Positions 1-10,791 of a stretch of 64,000 bases of DNA are shown piece after piece. A model generated the notes under the pieces. It did not search any database and was not told the origin of the DNA. It saw only the letters and a program-made list of their open reading frames with translations. A program made the translations under genes and the position numbers. Source of the stretch: CAWJAP01 sp963834365 (lineage in GTDB: Bacteria; Acidobacteriota; Vicinamibacteria; Vicinamibacterales; Vicinamibacteraceae); NCBI GenBank assembly GCA_963834365.1, contig CAWIBS010000009.1, positions 366,168 to 430,167 of the forward strand. Reading direction: 5' to 3'. Position 1 is the first letter of the stretch, and each line of letters begins with the position of its first letter.

Positions 1-1312
1 TCGAACTTCGCGTACAGCCAGACCGGCACGCCGTGGCCGGTGAACCAGGCCGTGTACGTGGACTACATGCTCTACGACCTGCGCGGCTATCACGCCATTG
101 CCGCCGAAGAGCTCGAGGCCCAGTTCCGCAACAACCAGGAAGCCGACGGCCACGTCGAGCGGCTACGCCAACTGGCTCGTCTACACGCCGGCGATGCTCT
201 ACGCGGTCGCGCAGAACTACCTGCTCTCGAACGACCGCGCCGCCTTCGAGCGCTGCTGCCGCCAGGCCTGAAGGCGATGGACTGGTGCCTCGCCCAGATG
301 GCGCGCAGCCGCTCGCGCCGAGGGGCCGGCGCAGGGCCTCGTCCGCGGCCCGCTCAACGACCTGACCGGGCAGGGCGTCTGGGCGTTCAACCAGGCGTAC
401 CTCTTCGCGGGGCTCGATCTCTTCGGGCGCGCGCTCGAGCGGCACGGCCACCCGCGCGCCGCCGAGGCGCGAGCAGGCCGCCCGCGCGATTCGCGAGTCG
501 ATCGCGCGCGGCTTCGGCGCCGCCAGCATGCGATCGCCGGTCGTCCAGCTGCGCGACGGCACCTGGATGCCGTACGTGCCGGCCGAGGCGCTCACGCCGC
601 GGCGCCTGCTCGACCAGTGGTACGCCACGGACGTCGACACCGGCGCCGTCCACCTGCTGCGGCTGAAGGCGCTGCCCGCCACGCGGCGTGCTGGCCGACG
701 CGCTGCTCAACGACCACGAGGACAACCTGTTCTACAAGGGCTGGGGCATCGCGAACGAGCCGGTCTACAACCAGCACGCCACGGCCTACCTGCTGCGCGA
801 CGAGCCGGAAGCGGCCGTGCGCGCGTTCTACAGCTACATGGCGAGCGCGCTTCAGCCACTCCGTCTTCGAACCGGTGGAGCACCGCTGGACGCACGGCCA
901 GTACTTCGGGCCGCCGAGCACCGACGGCGCGTGGTTCGAGCTCTACCGCAACATGCTGGTCCACGAGCGCGACGACGACGTGCTGGTGCATCGCTCAGGC
1001 GACGCCGCGCGCCTGGCTGCGCGACGGCCAGAAGATCGAGCTCGAGCGCGTGCCGACCTACTACGGCGACGATGTCGGCGACGTTCGAGAGCCGCGCGCG
1101 TGCCGGGCGAGATCCGCGCCGAGCGTGCGCATGCCTGCCCGGCAGCGTCCCTCGGCGGTCTGCTGGTCCGGTTCCGGCATCCCGACAGCAAGCGCATGCA
1201 GGCGGTCACCGTCAACGGCCGCGCGTGGACAGGACTTCGACGCTGCCGGCGACTGGGTGCGGCGTGCCGGCGCCCGCCGACGACCAGCTACGCGATCGTC
1301 GTGCGGTACTGA
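1..1312 (+). CDS. Six-hairpin glycosidase-like protein, C-terminal part, frameshifted
   Basis: The gene enters from the left edge and ends at TGA 1310-1312. No single frame is open throughout; joining frames gives one continuous protein. It has Trp/Tyr-rich helical segments such as GYANWLVYTPAMLYAVAQ and GQGVWAFNQAYLFAG, then DNLFYKGWGIANEPVYNQHA and SVFEPVEHRWTHGQYFG. It closes with beta strands around MQAVTVNGRAW and YAIVVRY. Repeated aromatic helical hairpins followed by a beta-sandwich tail suggest an (alpha/alpha)6-barrel glycoside hydrolase of the alpha-L-rhamnosidase type, but I cannot place catalytic residues, so the substrate is unknown. At least six frame changes lie between about 150 and 1250. 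The next gene is a TonB receptor on the same strand, which fits uptake and breakdown of a carbohydrate or glycoside. Confidence 0.5.
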
Positions 1313-1480
1313 CCGCAGCCGAATGCATCAGCCGGCAGACGCGGATCCAATAGGCAGGACACGGCGTGCGCCGCGATGCCGGCTCCAGACCCATTGATTC
1401 GACCGTTCGGCGCCGAACGCAAGAATGCGCAGCGGACCACGATTGATCGTGCACGCGACGCCGTCGATTCAGGAGGACAC

Positions 1481-4400
1481 ATGTCAATGATCAGGCATCT
1501 GGTCGTCAGTGCCGTGCTGGTGCTGGGCTCGACCGTGCCGCTCATGGGACAGGTCGGCACGCAGGGATCGATCCTCGGCACGGTCGTCGACTCGTCCAGG
1601 GCCGCACTGCCCGGCGCCACGGTCACCGTCACGAACCTCGACACGGGTCTCGTGCAGACCGCCGTCACCGATGCGGCCGGCAACTTCGAGATCCTGGCGC
1701 TGCCCATCGGTCCCTACTCGGTCGACGGTGTCGATGCCCGGCTTCAAGACCTGGCAGCTCGAGCGCATCGTGCTCACCGTCGGCGAGCGCAGCCGCGTCT
1801 CGCCGGTGCTCGACGTCGGCGACATCACCGAGAGGTGTCCGGTGGTAGGCGGCGCGCCGCTGCTGCAGACCGAGCGCAGCTCGGTGCAGACGGTCGTGCA
1901 GATGGAGCAGATCCGCGAGCTGCCGCTGAGCACGCGCAATCCGGTGGTGCTCGTCAACCTGGTGCCCGGCATGCGATTCACGGGATCGGGCGGCCCGGAA
2001 CGCGGCTCCACGGTGCAGGGCTTCGGCATGCGCTCGAACCAGACCGAGTTCCAGCTCGATGGCCTGAACGCGAACGCGGCGATGGACGAAGGCGGCATCA
2101 CCATCCCCAACGTCGACACGATCGCGGAGTTCAGCGTCGAGACCTCCAGCTTCAGCGCCGAGAACGGCCGCAATCCGCTGCAGGTGGTGATGGCGACCAA
2201 GTCCGGGACCAACGCCTTCCACGGCACCGCCTGGGAGTTCATCCAGAACGACAAGTTCAACGCGAGGAACGCCTTTTCCGCGGCCCAGCCGCCCAAGCTG
2301 CGACCGCAACCAGTTCGGCGCCGCGGTCGGCGGTCCCGATCGTCCGCAACAGGACGTTCTTCTTCGGCAGCTTCGAGGGCACGCCGATCCGGCGCGAGAC
2401 GCTCTACAACTCGGTCGTGGCGCAGCCGGCGATGCTCCAGGGCGACTTCTCCGGGCTGTCGCGCGCGATCCGGGATCCGCTGACCGGCCAGCCGTTTCCC
2501 GGGCAACATCATCCCGCCGAATCGGATCTCGAACGCCTCGCGGTTCTTCTTCCCGTACCTGCTCACAGCCGAACTCGCCCGACGGACGCTTCCGCGCCGT
2601 CGCGCCCGTGACCGACGACACCTACCAGTACACGGCGCGCGTCGATCATCAGATCACGAACAGCCAGCGCATCTACGGCCGCTGGGTGATGAACGAGAAC
2701 GACGAACGACTCGCCGGGCTACTCGCCCGACGTCCGCTCGGCCAACGAGACGACGCAGCACAACATCGGCGTCAACTACACCAACTCGCTGACGCCCGAC
2801 GATGCTGCTGACGGCGACCGGCGGATACCTGAAGTCGGACAACCGGTTCACGTCGCCGGTGGTCGGCACGGAGAACCTGGTCGCAGCAGGCGGGCATCCA
2901 GGGCATCGGCACGGCGGGTCGCGAGGACTTCGTCGGGCTGCCGAACGTCGGGCATCACGCGGCTACACCGGCTTCAACACGGCGTTCGGCGTGCAACGGC
3001 CGGCTGTGGAGCGACGTGACGAACGCCAAGGTGAGCCTGACCTGGCTGCGCGGCGGCGCACTCGCTCAGCACCGGCTACGAGTTCAACGACCGCAGCGTC
3101 TACGGCCGCCACGGGTCGCACTCGCCGCGCGGCAGCTTCGACTTCAACGGCCAGTACACCGGCGACGGCTTCGCGGACTACCTGCTCGGGCTGACGTCCG
3201 GCACCCGGCGCAACTTCCCGCTCGAGACGTTCGGCCTCGACAGCTCGCCCTACTCCGGCGCGTACGTGCAGGACTTCTGGAAGGTGCGCTCGAACCTGAC
3301 GCTCGGCCTCGGCCTGCGCTACGAGTACTGGCACGCCAAGTCGCTGCGGGCCGGCAACGGCGCGACGTTCGATCCGGCCATCGGCAAGGTCATCGCCGGC
3401 GTGGACGAGGACGGCAGCGTGAACCTGACGAACCAGCCGGTGTCGCCGTTCCTTGCGGCGGCATCGCAGGGGCTGTGGGTGCCGGCCACCGAAGTGGGCG
3501 TGCCGGCGGGCCTGTTCAAGGCCAACGGCCACTTCTCGCCGCGCGTCGGCGTCACGTGGCGGCCCGAGTCGATCAAGGACTTCGTGGTGCGCGGCGGCTA
3601 CGGCATCTACTACAACAGCTTCACCGGCAACCGGTCGGCGTCGTCCATCGTCGGCCTGCCGTACTGGACGTGGGAGGCGCTGTCGTTCAGCGCGCTGACG
3701 CTGCAGCGGCTGGGAGACCGCGTGGCCGGCCGACCCGCAGACGCTTCATCCAGCCGTCGGTGGGCGAGTCGCCGGCCTGGGACATCGAGCCGGCGAGGAC
3801 GCACGAGTGGAACGTCTCGGTGCAGAAGGGGCTGCCGTTCAACTCGGCGCTCACCGTCTCGTACGTCGGCACGCGACTGCGCGACCAGGTCTCGCTGTAT
3901 CCCGTACAACGAGGTGCCGCCCGGGCCGCTACCCGAACCTCCAGGCGGCCAAGCCGTACCCGGCGTTCGGCGAGATCAACGTGCTGGAGAACCGCGGCAA
4001 CGGCCGAGTACAACGGCCTGCAGATCAAGTGGGAGCGGCGCTTCGCCGACGGCCTCTCGTTCACCGGCTCCTACTCGCTGGCCAAGGACACCTCCGACAC
4101 GGTGGCGGCCGACGAGACCGGCCGCATCCAGCCGTTCGTGCCCGCCGGGTACCTGCGCGGGCGCTCGGCGAACGACCGGCGCCACATGCTGTGGATCAAC
4201 GCGGTCTACGAGCTGCCGTTCGGCCGCGACAAGCGCTTCCTGAACGACGCTGCATCCGGTGGCCGAACGCGATCCTGGGCGGCTGGCAGCTGAGCGGCAT
4301 CAACAGCTTCGTCTCGGGCGCGCCGCTCAGCATCAGCGTGCCGGGCGCGACGCTGGGCAACGGCTGGGGCACGCGCGCCAATCTCGTCGGGCGATCCGAA

Positions 4401-4710
4401 CGTGTCCGACCCGTCGGCCGACGCAGTGGTTCAACACGCGGCCTTCGCGGCGCCGGCGCAGTTCGAGTACGGCAACTCGCCGATCGGCGTCGTCGAGGGT
4501 CCTGCGGCGCACATCCTCGACCTCGGGCTGATGAAGAGCTTCTCGATCGGCGGCGGCAGTACATCCAGGTGCGGGCCGAGGCCTACAATGCGCTGAACAA
4601 GGTGAACCTGGGCAACCCGGGCACGACGCTCGGCACCGCGAACTTCGGGCGCATCCTGAGCGCGGGCGGCGCGCGGACGATGCAGTTCGGCCTGAAGGTG
4701 GTCGTTCTAA
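1481..4710 (+). CDS. Oar-like TonB-dependent outer-membrane receptor, frameshifted
   Basis: Start ATG 1481 follows AGGAGG at 1471-1476. The N-terminus is a signal peptide (MSMIRHLVVSAVLVLGS) followed by a carboxypeptidase-regulatory-like beta domain (GSILGTVVDSSRAALPGATV). A plug-like region follows (NQTEFQLDGLNANAAMDEGG), then a long TonB barrel with FFFGSFEG, ARVDHQITNSQRIYGRW and AFNVL-type end motifs (RAEAYNALNKVNLGN). It finishes at a TAA at 4708-4710 that is in frame only after correcting an indel. The frame changes many times (about 1725, 2300, 2510, 2570, 2710, 2890, 3050, 3710, 3900, 4005, 4250, 4390, 4555). The family imports large substrates across the outer membrane; acidobacteria have many copies. 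Ligand unknown; the following permease and enzymes suggest a glycoside or acylated sugar acid. Confidence 0.85.
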
Positions 4711-4715
4711 GCGTC

Positions 4716-5611
4716 ATGGCGACTGGCCAGATCTACATGCTGCTGGGGCTTCTGAGCTTCAGCCTGCTGGGCGTGCTGCACAAGGTGGCCGACGTGAAGA
4801 CAGAGCCGGCCCGAGCGCGATCAACGCGCTGCTGTCCAGCTCGTCGCTGCTGTTCGTGTTCCTGTTCGTGCTGTTCGGCACGTCGGGCGGACCGGCGGTT
4901 CCGCCAGCGTGTGGCCGCGATCGCCATTCCGTTCGGGGTCAGTGCGTCGGTCGCGATCCTGGCGTTCCAGGCGGGCGTGAAGCACGGCAACATCGCCACG
5001 AGCTGGCTGGCGATCAACTCTCGGCCGGCATACCGACGGTGGCGTCGATCCTGATCTACGACGAGCCGGTGGGGGTCGGCAAGGCGCTGGCCCTCGCGCT
5101 GATCCCGGTGTCGATGTTCCTGCTGTGGAAGGACAAGAGGCCGCAGGCAGTGGCGCGATCGGGCGCGCGTGAGCCGCGATTCCGGGACGTCTGGCTGCGG
5201 CTGATGCTGGTCGCCTTCGTGGCGAACGGCATCGGCCCGTTCGGCCTGAAGATTCTGAGCGAGCAGGGGCTGGCGGCGCACGTACCAGGCGCAGTACCTC
5301 CTCGTACTGGTATCTGGGCGCGTTCGTGTTCGCGCATCGCCGCGCTCTGGCGCAGCCGGCTTCGCCCGTACGGCCGCGAGGTCTGGCTGGGCGCCCTGAT
5401 GGGCGCCTGCAGCCTGCTCGGTCAGGCCTTCACCGGGCTGGCGCTGTCGCACGGCGTGCCCGGGCACGTGGCCTTCCCGATCACCACCGGCGGGTCGCTG
5501 TTCCTGGTGGCTGCCGCGGGGCTGCTGCTGTTCAAGGAGAAGGTCGGCGCGTACGGGATGGCCGGCATGGTGCTGGGCATCGCGGCGCTCGTGGCGCTGA
5601 GCGTCGGGTGA
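4716..5611 (+). CDS. EamA/DMT-superfamily inner-membrane permease, frameshifted
   Basis: ATG 4716 lies 5 bp after the corrected TonB stop, so the two are probably cotranscribed. The joined translation is almost entirely hydrophobic with about ten segments: GQIYMLLGLLSFSLLGVLHK at the start, SLLFVFLFVLFG, AIPFGVSASVAILAFQAG, ALALALIPVSMFLLW, and the closing GMAGMVLGIAALVALSVG. This is the two-fold EamA arrangement of drug/metabolite transporters. Frame changes occur near 4810, 4900, 5020, 5285 and 5330. Charged loops (WKDKRPQAVARSGAREPR) separate the halves. It likely moves a small metabolite across the inner membrane for the neighbouring catabolic enzymes; direction and substrate cannot be read from the sequence. 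Confidence 0.75.
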
Positions 5612-5658
5612 TCCGGACCTGCACCGGTCGAGGAGAGCAGTCCATTGACACAACGCAC

Positions 5659-6353
5659 ATGGAGACGCGGACGCGGCGGAGCGCGGCGCGCAAGCCGATC
5701 TCGAGCTCTTCGCGCACCTCGAGAGCACGCTCTACACGGCGGTCGTCTCCGATGCGCTCGACGAACTCGGCTTCCGGGAGCAGGCGATGGCCGAGCACCT
5801 CCGTCCCGTCGGGTGCGACCGTGAAGTTCGCCGGCTGGGCGCGGACCATCGCCTGCATGGACACCTACCATGTCGACGAGGATCCGTACGGCACGGAGAT
5901 CGACGCGATCGACAGCATCCTGCCCGGGGAAGTCGGTCGTGGTCTCGACCGGCGGATCGCGCCGCAACGCGCCGTGGGGCGAGCTGCTCTCGACCGCGGC
6001 GATTGCCCGCGGCGCGCGTGGCGCGGTCGTCGACGGCCTCGTGCGCGACGTGCGGGCGCATCCAGGAGCTCGGGTTCCCGCTGTTTGCGGCCGGGCATGA
6101 AGCCGGTGGACTCGAAGGGGCGCGGGCGGGTCGTGGCCTGCAACGTGCCCGTGCAGTGCGGCGGCGTGCTCGTCGACGCCGGGCGACCTGGTGTTTGCCG
6201 ATCTCGACGGCGTCATCACGATCCCGGCGGCGATCGTCGAGGAGGTCGTGCGGCTCGCGACCGACAAGGTGTCGCGCGAGAACCACAGCCGCGAGGAGCT
6301 GCAGAAGGGCGCGTACCTGCGGACGGTGTACGACAAGTACGGGCGTGCTCTGA
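5659..6353 (+). CDS. RraA-like / HMG-CHA aldolase family protein, frameshifted
   Basis: The joined translation gives LELFAHLESTLYTAVVSDAL near the start, a mid-region SILPGE and GGSRRNAPWGELLSTAA, then the family signature ARGARGAVVDGLVRD (Gly-rich loop with Arg-Asp) and a C-terminal GVLVDAGDLVFADLDGVITI. Proteins of this fold include 4-hydroxy-4-methyl-2-oxoglutarate aldolases (divalent-metal lyases that release pyruvate) and the RNase E inhibitor RraA; the context of catabolic enzymes favours the lyase. The corrected stop is TGA 6351-6353, 11 bp before the next gene. Frame changes are seen near 5690, 5810, 5935, 6060, 6095, 6180 and 6340, and the exact start is uncertain because the first frame change is very early. 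Confidence 0.75.
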
Positions 6354-6364
6354 GCCGACTCGCC

Positions 6365-7219
6365 ATGATCGTCGACGTGCACACGCACGTGTGGGAGCGG
6401 CCGGCGCACATCGCCGAACGTTCATCGCAGGACGCGCGGATCACGGCCGGCAATCCCGACCTCGAGATCGCCGTCGACCTCGACGCGCACTGGGCCGCCA
6501 TGGCGCCGGTGGACCGCGCCATCGTCCTCGGGTTCAGGGCGCGGCACGTCGGCGTGCTCGTGCCCAACGAGTACGTGGCGGCGTACGTCGATCGCGCATC
6601 CCGAGAAGCTGATCGGCTTCTGCTCGGTGGACCCGCAGGATGCGGATGCGGTCGAGCAGCTGGAGCACGCGGTCCGGAGCTCGGGCTGCGCGGCCTGAAG
6701 GTCGCGCCGATCTACCAGAACATCCATCCCGTCGGACCCGCGGTTCGTGCGCGCTGATGAAGATGGCCGAGGCGCTGCGGGTGCCGGTGCTGATCCACCA
6801 GGGCACGACGTTCTGCGAGAACGTGTCGCTGGAGCTGGCCAACCCGGTGCTGCTGCAGCCGCTCGCGCTGCAGTTCCCGCGGCTGCGCATGGTGATCGCC
6901 CACCTGGGTCACCCGTGGATTGCCGAGACGCTCGTGCTGATTCGCAAGCACCGGCATCTCTACAGCGACATCTCGGCGCTCTACTACCGGCCCTGGCAGT
7001 TCTACAACGCGCTGGTCTGGCGATGGAGTACGGCGTGCTCGACCGGCTGCTGTTCGGCACCGACTATCCGTTCACGACGCCGGCGTCCACGATCGAGGCC
7101 CTGCGCCGCGTGAACGACATGGTCGAGGGCACGCACCTGCCGCGCATCCCGTCGACCGGATCGAGGCGATGATTCACCGGGACTCGCTGGCGCTGCTCGG
7201 CCTCGACGCTAGCCCGTGA
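6365..7219 (+). CDS. Amidohydrolase-2 (ACMSD/LigJ-like) TIM-barrel hydrolase, frameshifted
   Basis: ATG 6365 opens with MIVDVHTHVWE, the HxH metal-binding motif on strand 1 of the amidohydrolase TIM barrel. Further on are SGLRGLKVAPIYQNIHP, VPVLIHQGTTFCEN (metal-ligand His), RMVIAHLGHPWIAETLVLI (second His) and RLLFGTDYPFTTP (metal-ligand Asp). This order matches amidohydrolase family 2, whose members decarboxylate or hydrolyse aromatic and small carboxylic acids. The length of about 284 residues is normal. Frame changes occur near 6600, 6660, 6745, 7020 and 7150; the stop is TGA 7217-7219. It faces the convergent dehydratase gene 117 bp downstream. Confidence 0.8.
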
Positions 7220-7335
7220 CATAGGCTGCACGACGGACTCGACAGAGCTGACTCCGAGCACGTTCGACGGCATCGCGATTCGTGCGAGCCGTCAGCCGCC
7301 TGCGCCTGATCCCGAACGACGGTCCAGCGTCCCGC

Positions 7336-8490
7336 CTACGCGATCCGATACTGCTCGAGCGTCGTCTTCGTTCACCTCGACGCCGAGCCCCGGCGCGGTC
7401 GGCACCTCGACGAAGCCGTCGACGATCCGCAGCGGCTCGCGGACCATCGCGCGGCTCAGCGGGCCCTGCGACGTGTTGAACTCGACGAACTCGGCCCGCC
7501 GCTGGAACGCGTTGAGGTGCAGCGACGCGGCGGTGAGCAGGTCGGACGACCACGAGTGCGGGATGACCAGCACGTTGGCCATCTCCGCCATGTGCACGAT
7601 CTTGCGCGCGGCGGTGAAGCCGCCGCAGCGGGTGAGATCCGGCTGCAGCACGTCGACGCGCGCGCGTTCGATGAGCTCGCGGAAGCCCCACTCGGTGGCC
7701 TCCTGCTCGCCGCACGCGATCAGCGTGTCGACCGCCTCCGACACCCGGCGGTAGCCGTCGTAGTCCTCGGGGTGGAGGATCTCCTCGACGAAGAACGGCT
7801 TGAACGGCTCGATGCGCCCGGATCGATCTGGATCGCCTGCTTGGGCGTGCGCTCGACGAACCAGCCGGTGTCGACGAGCAGATCGCGATCGGGGCCGAGC
7901 GCCTCGCGCGCGGCCTCCACCAGCTGCACGTCGAGCGCCGGGTCCTTGCCGAACACGCCCCAGCCGAACTTCACCGCGGTGAAGCCCTCGTCGATGTAGC
8001 GCGTCGCCGCCTCGCGCATCGCCTCCGGCGTCGGCCGGAACAGCGTGCTGGCGTAGGCGCGCACCGTGTCGCGCCACTTGCCGCCGAGCAGCACGTGAAT
8101 CGGCTGCCCGTACGCCTTGCCCATGATGTCCCACAGCGCGATGTCGATCGCCGAGATCGCCTGCATCGCGACGCCGCGCCGGCCGTAGTAGATGCTGCCG
8201 CGGTACATCCGGTACCAGAGGCGCTCCACTTCGAGCGGGTTCTCGCCGATGAGCAGGGAGGCGAGGCCGTCGAACGCCTGGATGTCGCCTTCGCTCCAGC
8301 GCGGCGCCTCGACGGCGGCCTTGGCCACCGAGGCCGCCGTCTCCATGTCGGAGTAGCCGGTGATGCCCGCATCCGTCGAGACCTTCACGAGCCCCATGTA
8401 GGTGGGGCCGGGCGGCTCCTCCGCGCTGTCGGTGCTGCGGTAGAGGCCCGGCGACTTCAGGACGAGGACTTCGACGTTGGTGATCTTCAT
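7336..8490 (-). CDS. Mandelate racemase / sugar-acid dehydratase of the enolase superfamily, frameshifted
   Basis: ATG at 8490 begins MKITNVEVLVLKSPGLYRS, the typical N-terminal capping domain. The barrel domain shows GFTAVKFGWG (strand-2 Lys), DLLVDTGWF, FFVEEILHPEDYDGY and CGEQEATEWGF (acidic metal ligands), DLTRCGGFTAARKIVHMAE, and VIPHSWSSDLLTAASLH, whose His fits the catalytic base of the mandelate racemase subgroup. Such enzymes abstract the alpha proton of carboxylates, for example galactonate or rhamnonate dehydratases. Start and the stop of the upstream deacylase share ATGA (8487-8490), so translation is coupled. Frame changes are near 7820 and 7350; with the last one corrected the stop is at 7336-7338, giving about 384 residues. 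Confidence 0.85.
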
Positions 8491-9522
8491 GAGCGCGATG
8501 CGACGTCTTCGGCGATGACGTAGAGCGTCGCGCCCCGCCTGCACACGGCGCCGAAGTGCAGCGCGATGACGACGCCGGCACGATGCGCCGTGATCTCGAT
8601 CGGCGCGGATGCGTGGTCGGCGAAGTCGTGCAGGCGGCCGAGCAGCTGGCCGTCGTGCGACGTCGTGCGCCGGCGGTCGACGAGCGGCTCCCAGATGCCG
8701 TCGGCCGGGCACGGCACGTAGTCGGCGAGGTCGCGGCGCCTGGACCAGGCGCGGCGGCGTCGGCGCGCGCGCCGATCGACGCGCGTGACCGTCGCCGGGC
8801 AGCATGCCGTAGTGCCGCAGCACGTTCCTGACGCCCTCGTAGGCGTGCGCGATGCCGCGCACGCTCGATGCCTTCGCCGAAGCCGAACTCGCCGCCGACG
8901 GCGATCTTGCCTTCGTCTTCGGCTTCGTCGGTCAGCAGGCCCGACGCCATCTGGCGCGAGTAGACGTAGACGAACGGCGTGTCGAAGAGCCGCGCCACTG
9001 CGAGCGCTTCCGGCCACTGCGCCGGGTCGGGAATCGGGTGCAGCGACGTGCAGATCGGGAACGACGCCTCGCGGCCGCCCGCGTGCAGATCGATGACGAC
9101 GCGCGCGTGCGGGAAGACGCGGGTCTTCACGAAGTGCGCGATGCGATAGGACAGCGTGCCGCGCGGCGTTGCCGGGGAACGCGCGGTTCATGTTGACGTC
9201 GTCTTCGGGCGACGTGCGGGTGTGCGCGGCGCACGCGCTCTCGCTCAGCTGCGGCATCAGGATGACGCGCCCGCTCATCGTCGTCGGGGTCGAGGTCGCG
9301 GCACAGGCGCTTGACGGCGATCTGCCCCTCGTACTCGTTGCCGTGCGTGCCGCCGAAGACGGCCACGCCCGGCGTCTCGGCGGCGCGCGCAGCCGTTGAT
9401 GACCGTGAGCGGGCACCAGCGAGTAGCCCCAGCTGCCATCGAGGTGAAACGCGGCCTGGTAGTGGTGCTTGCCCGGGCCTGGTGAAATCGATCGCGGCGG
9501 GATCGATGCGCAGGGCAGTCAC
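8487..9522 (-). CDS. Succinylglutamate desuccinylase/aspartoacylase-family zinc deacylase, frameshifted
   Basis: Reads from GTG 9522 (VTALRIDPAAIDFTRPG). The zinc site is clear: VFGGTHGNEYEGQ carries the HxxE pair and VVIDLHAGGREASFP carries the third ligand His. INGLRAPETPG precedes it and MNRAFPGNAAG (the Asn-Arg substrate carboxylate clamp region) lies between. The C-terminal half (RNVLRHYGMLPGDV, IWEPLVD, YVIAEDVAS) is the usual beta barrel of AstE/AspA-like proteins. These enzymes remove N-acyl groups from amino acids or related amides. Frame changes near 9420, 9270, 9165, 8865, 8790 and 8740. It is the first gene of a two-gene minus-strand operon with the dehydratase. Confidence 0.8.
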
Positions 9523-9530
9523 AGTGTCCG

Positions 9531-9696
9531 CTAGTCCCCTGGAACCGTGATGAGTTGCCTGAGTCCCGGAGCGCGGCGCCCGGCTCGCAAGGCGCGACGA
9601 CTGAGAATATTGGCCATATTTGAAGGAGAAGCAACGCCGCGAGCCGGGATGCCCCGCCCGGGAATTAGGTGACTCATCACCGTTCCAGGGGACTAG
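9531..9696. repeat. 166-bp imperfect palindromic element (MITE- or REP-like)
   Basis: The first 25 bases (9531-9555, starting CTAGTCCCCTGGAACC) and the last 25 (9672-9696, ending GGTTCCAGGGGACTAG with one base changed) are reverse complements with one mismatch. Inside, CCCGGCTCGC at about 9579-9588 pairs with GCGAGCCGGG at about 9639-9648, and the centre is the AT-rich near-palindrome AATATTGGCCATATT. The outer arms, inner arms and centre share one axis at about 9613.5, so the whole unit is a single degenerate hairpin. No open frame is present. CTAG at both tips could be a 4-bp target duplication. It sits between the dehydratase/deacylase operon and the CPBP gene. Confidence 0.8.
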
Positions 9697-9887
9697 TCTA
9701 CCGTTCGACGCCTCACCGGCACAGACCAGCCCTCGGCGCCGCGGGTTGCTGGTCCAACCAGCCGGACTCCGTCGGCATCGTGCCGACTGAATGCAGTGAC
9801 TTCCCGGAAATGGACGTGAGGCTGCCCTGCGTTATGCTGCGGGGCGCGCCAGGCGTGTCGGAACACGTCAATGAACGAGGGCGCGCA

Positions 9888-10763
9888 ATGACTTTCGTCG
9901 ATCGATTTTGGCTTCGCCTCCCCGTCGTCGGGCGTGCCGTTCTCATCGGCGTCGCTGCCGCCGCCGCGGGTACCCTGCCGTGGGCGGCCCTGGTGTCGGT
10001 GAACATCAGGCATCTCTCGGCGCTGCCGTGGGCGGTCCCGCTCATGGCGATGTACCTGTGGCTATATTGGTGTTATCTGGTGCGGGGAGCGGGATGGCCG
10101 CGGTCGACAGCCGAAGCGCGCCGGATGAATGCCCGTGCCAACGCCCTGCCGGACGAAGCCTGGGGGTTGGCTCTATTGGCGGGGCTGCTCGGCCTCGCCA
10201 GCGTTCTGCTCCTTCAGGGAGTATTGAGCCGACTCGTTGCGCTCCCCCAGCAACGAGATCTCGACGTGTCGCGATACCCGACCGGCACGGTCCTGATGTG
10301 GGTCGTGATGAGTGCCGTCGTCGCCGGCGTGGTGGAGGAGACATCCTTCCGTGGCTATCTGCAGAGGCCGATTGAGCGCCGACACGGGCCGGTGATCGCG
10401 ATCCTGGTCACCGGAATCCTGTTTGCACTTGCACATTTTTCCCACCCGGAAGTGGGCCTCGTGCTGCTGCCGTTCTACATCGCCGTCGCCGCGGTGTACG
10501 GCGCCCTTGCCTACTTTACAGATTCCACATTGCCCGGCATGGTCCTCCATGCCGGCGGCAACGTGTTCAGCGCCTTCGACCTCTTTGCGCGCGGTCGATC
10601 CGAATGGCAGCTGTCGCCCCAAGCCAGCCCTCTGATTTGGGAAACGGGGCCCGATGCGGCGTTGTTGAGCAATGTGGCGGCTCTCTTGATCGTCGCCGCC
10701 TTGACGGTCTGGGCGTACTCTTCGCTCGCGCGCGCGATGCACACAGCAGGAGACGTCCCTTGA
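9888..10763 (+). CDS. CPBP-family intramembrane metalloprotease
   Basis: The 291-residue protein has about seven membrane segments. The three CPBP (Abi/Rce1) motifs are present: VVEETSFRGYL (E150, E151, R155), LFALAHFSH (H183) and VLHAGGNVF (H221, N225). They form a metal-dependent glutamic protease site inside the membrane; bacterial members cut prenylated or membrane-anchored peptides or act in bacteriocin immunity. ATG 9888 is preferred over an upstream in-frame ATG at 9871 because GAGG sits about 8 bases before it. The gene is intact, in contrast to everything to its left. It is convergent with the sensor-regulator gene, 28 bp away, and no partner gene is adjacent. Confidence 0.85.
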   Translation: MTFVDRFWLRLPVVGRAVLIGVAAAAAGTLPWAALVSVNIRHLSALPWAVPLMAMYLWLYWCYLVRGAGWPRSTAEARRMNARANALPDEAWGLALLAGLLGLASVLLLQGVLSRLVALPQQRDLDVSRYPTGTVLMWVVMSAVVAGVVEETSFRGYLQRPIERRHGPVIAILVTGILFALAHFSHPEVGLVLLPFYIAVAAVYGALAYFTDSTLPGMVLHAGGNVFSAFDLFARGRSEWQLSPQASPLIWETGPDAALLSNVAALLIVAALTVWAYSSLARAMHTAGDVP

Positions 10764-10791
10764 GGTACTCCGCCTAGCCGAACGGCTCCCC

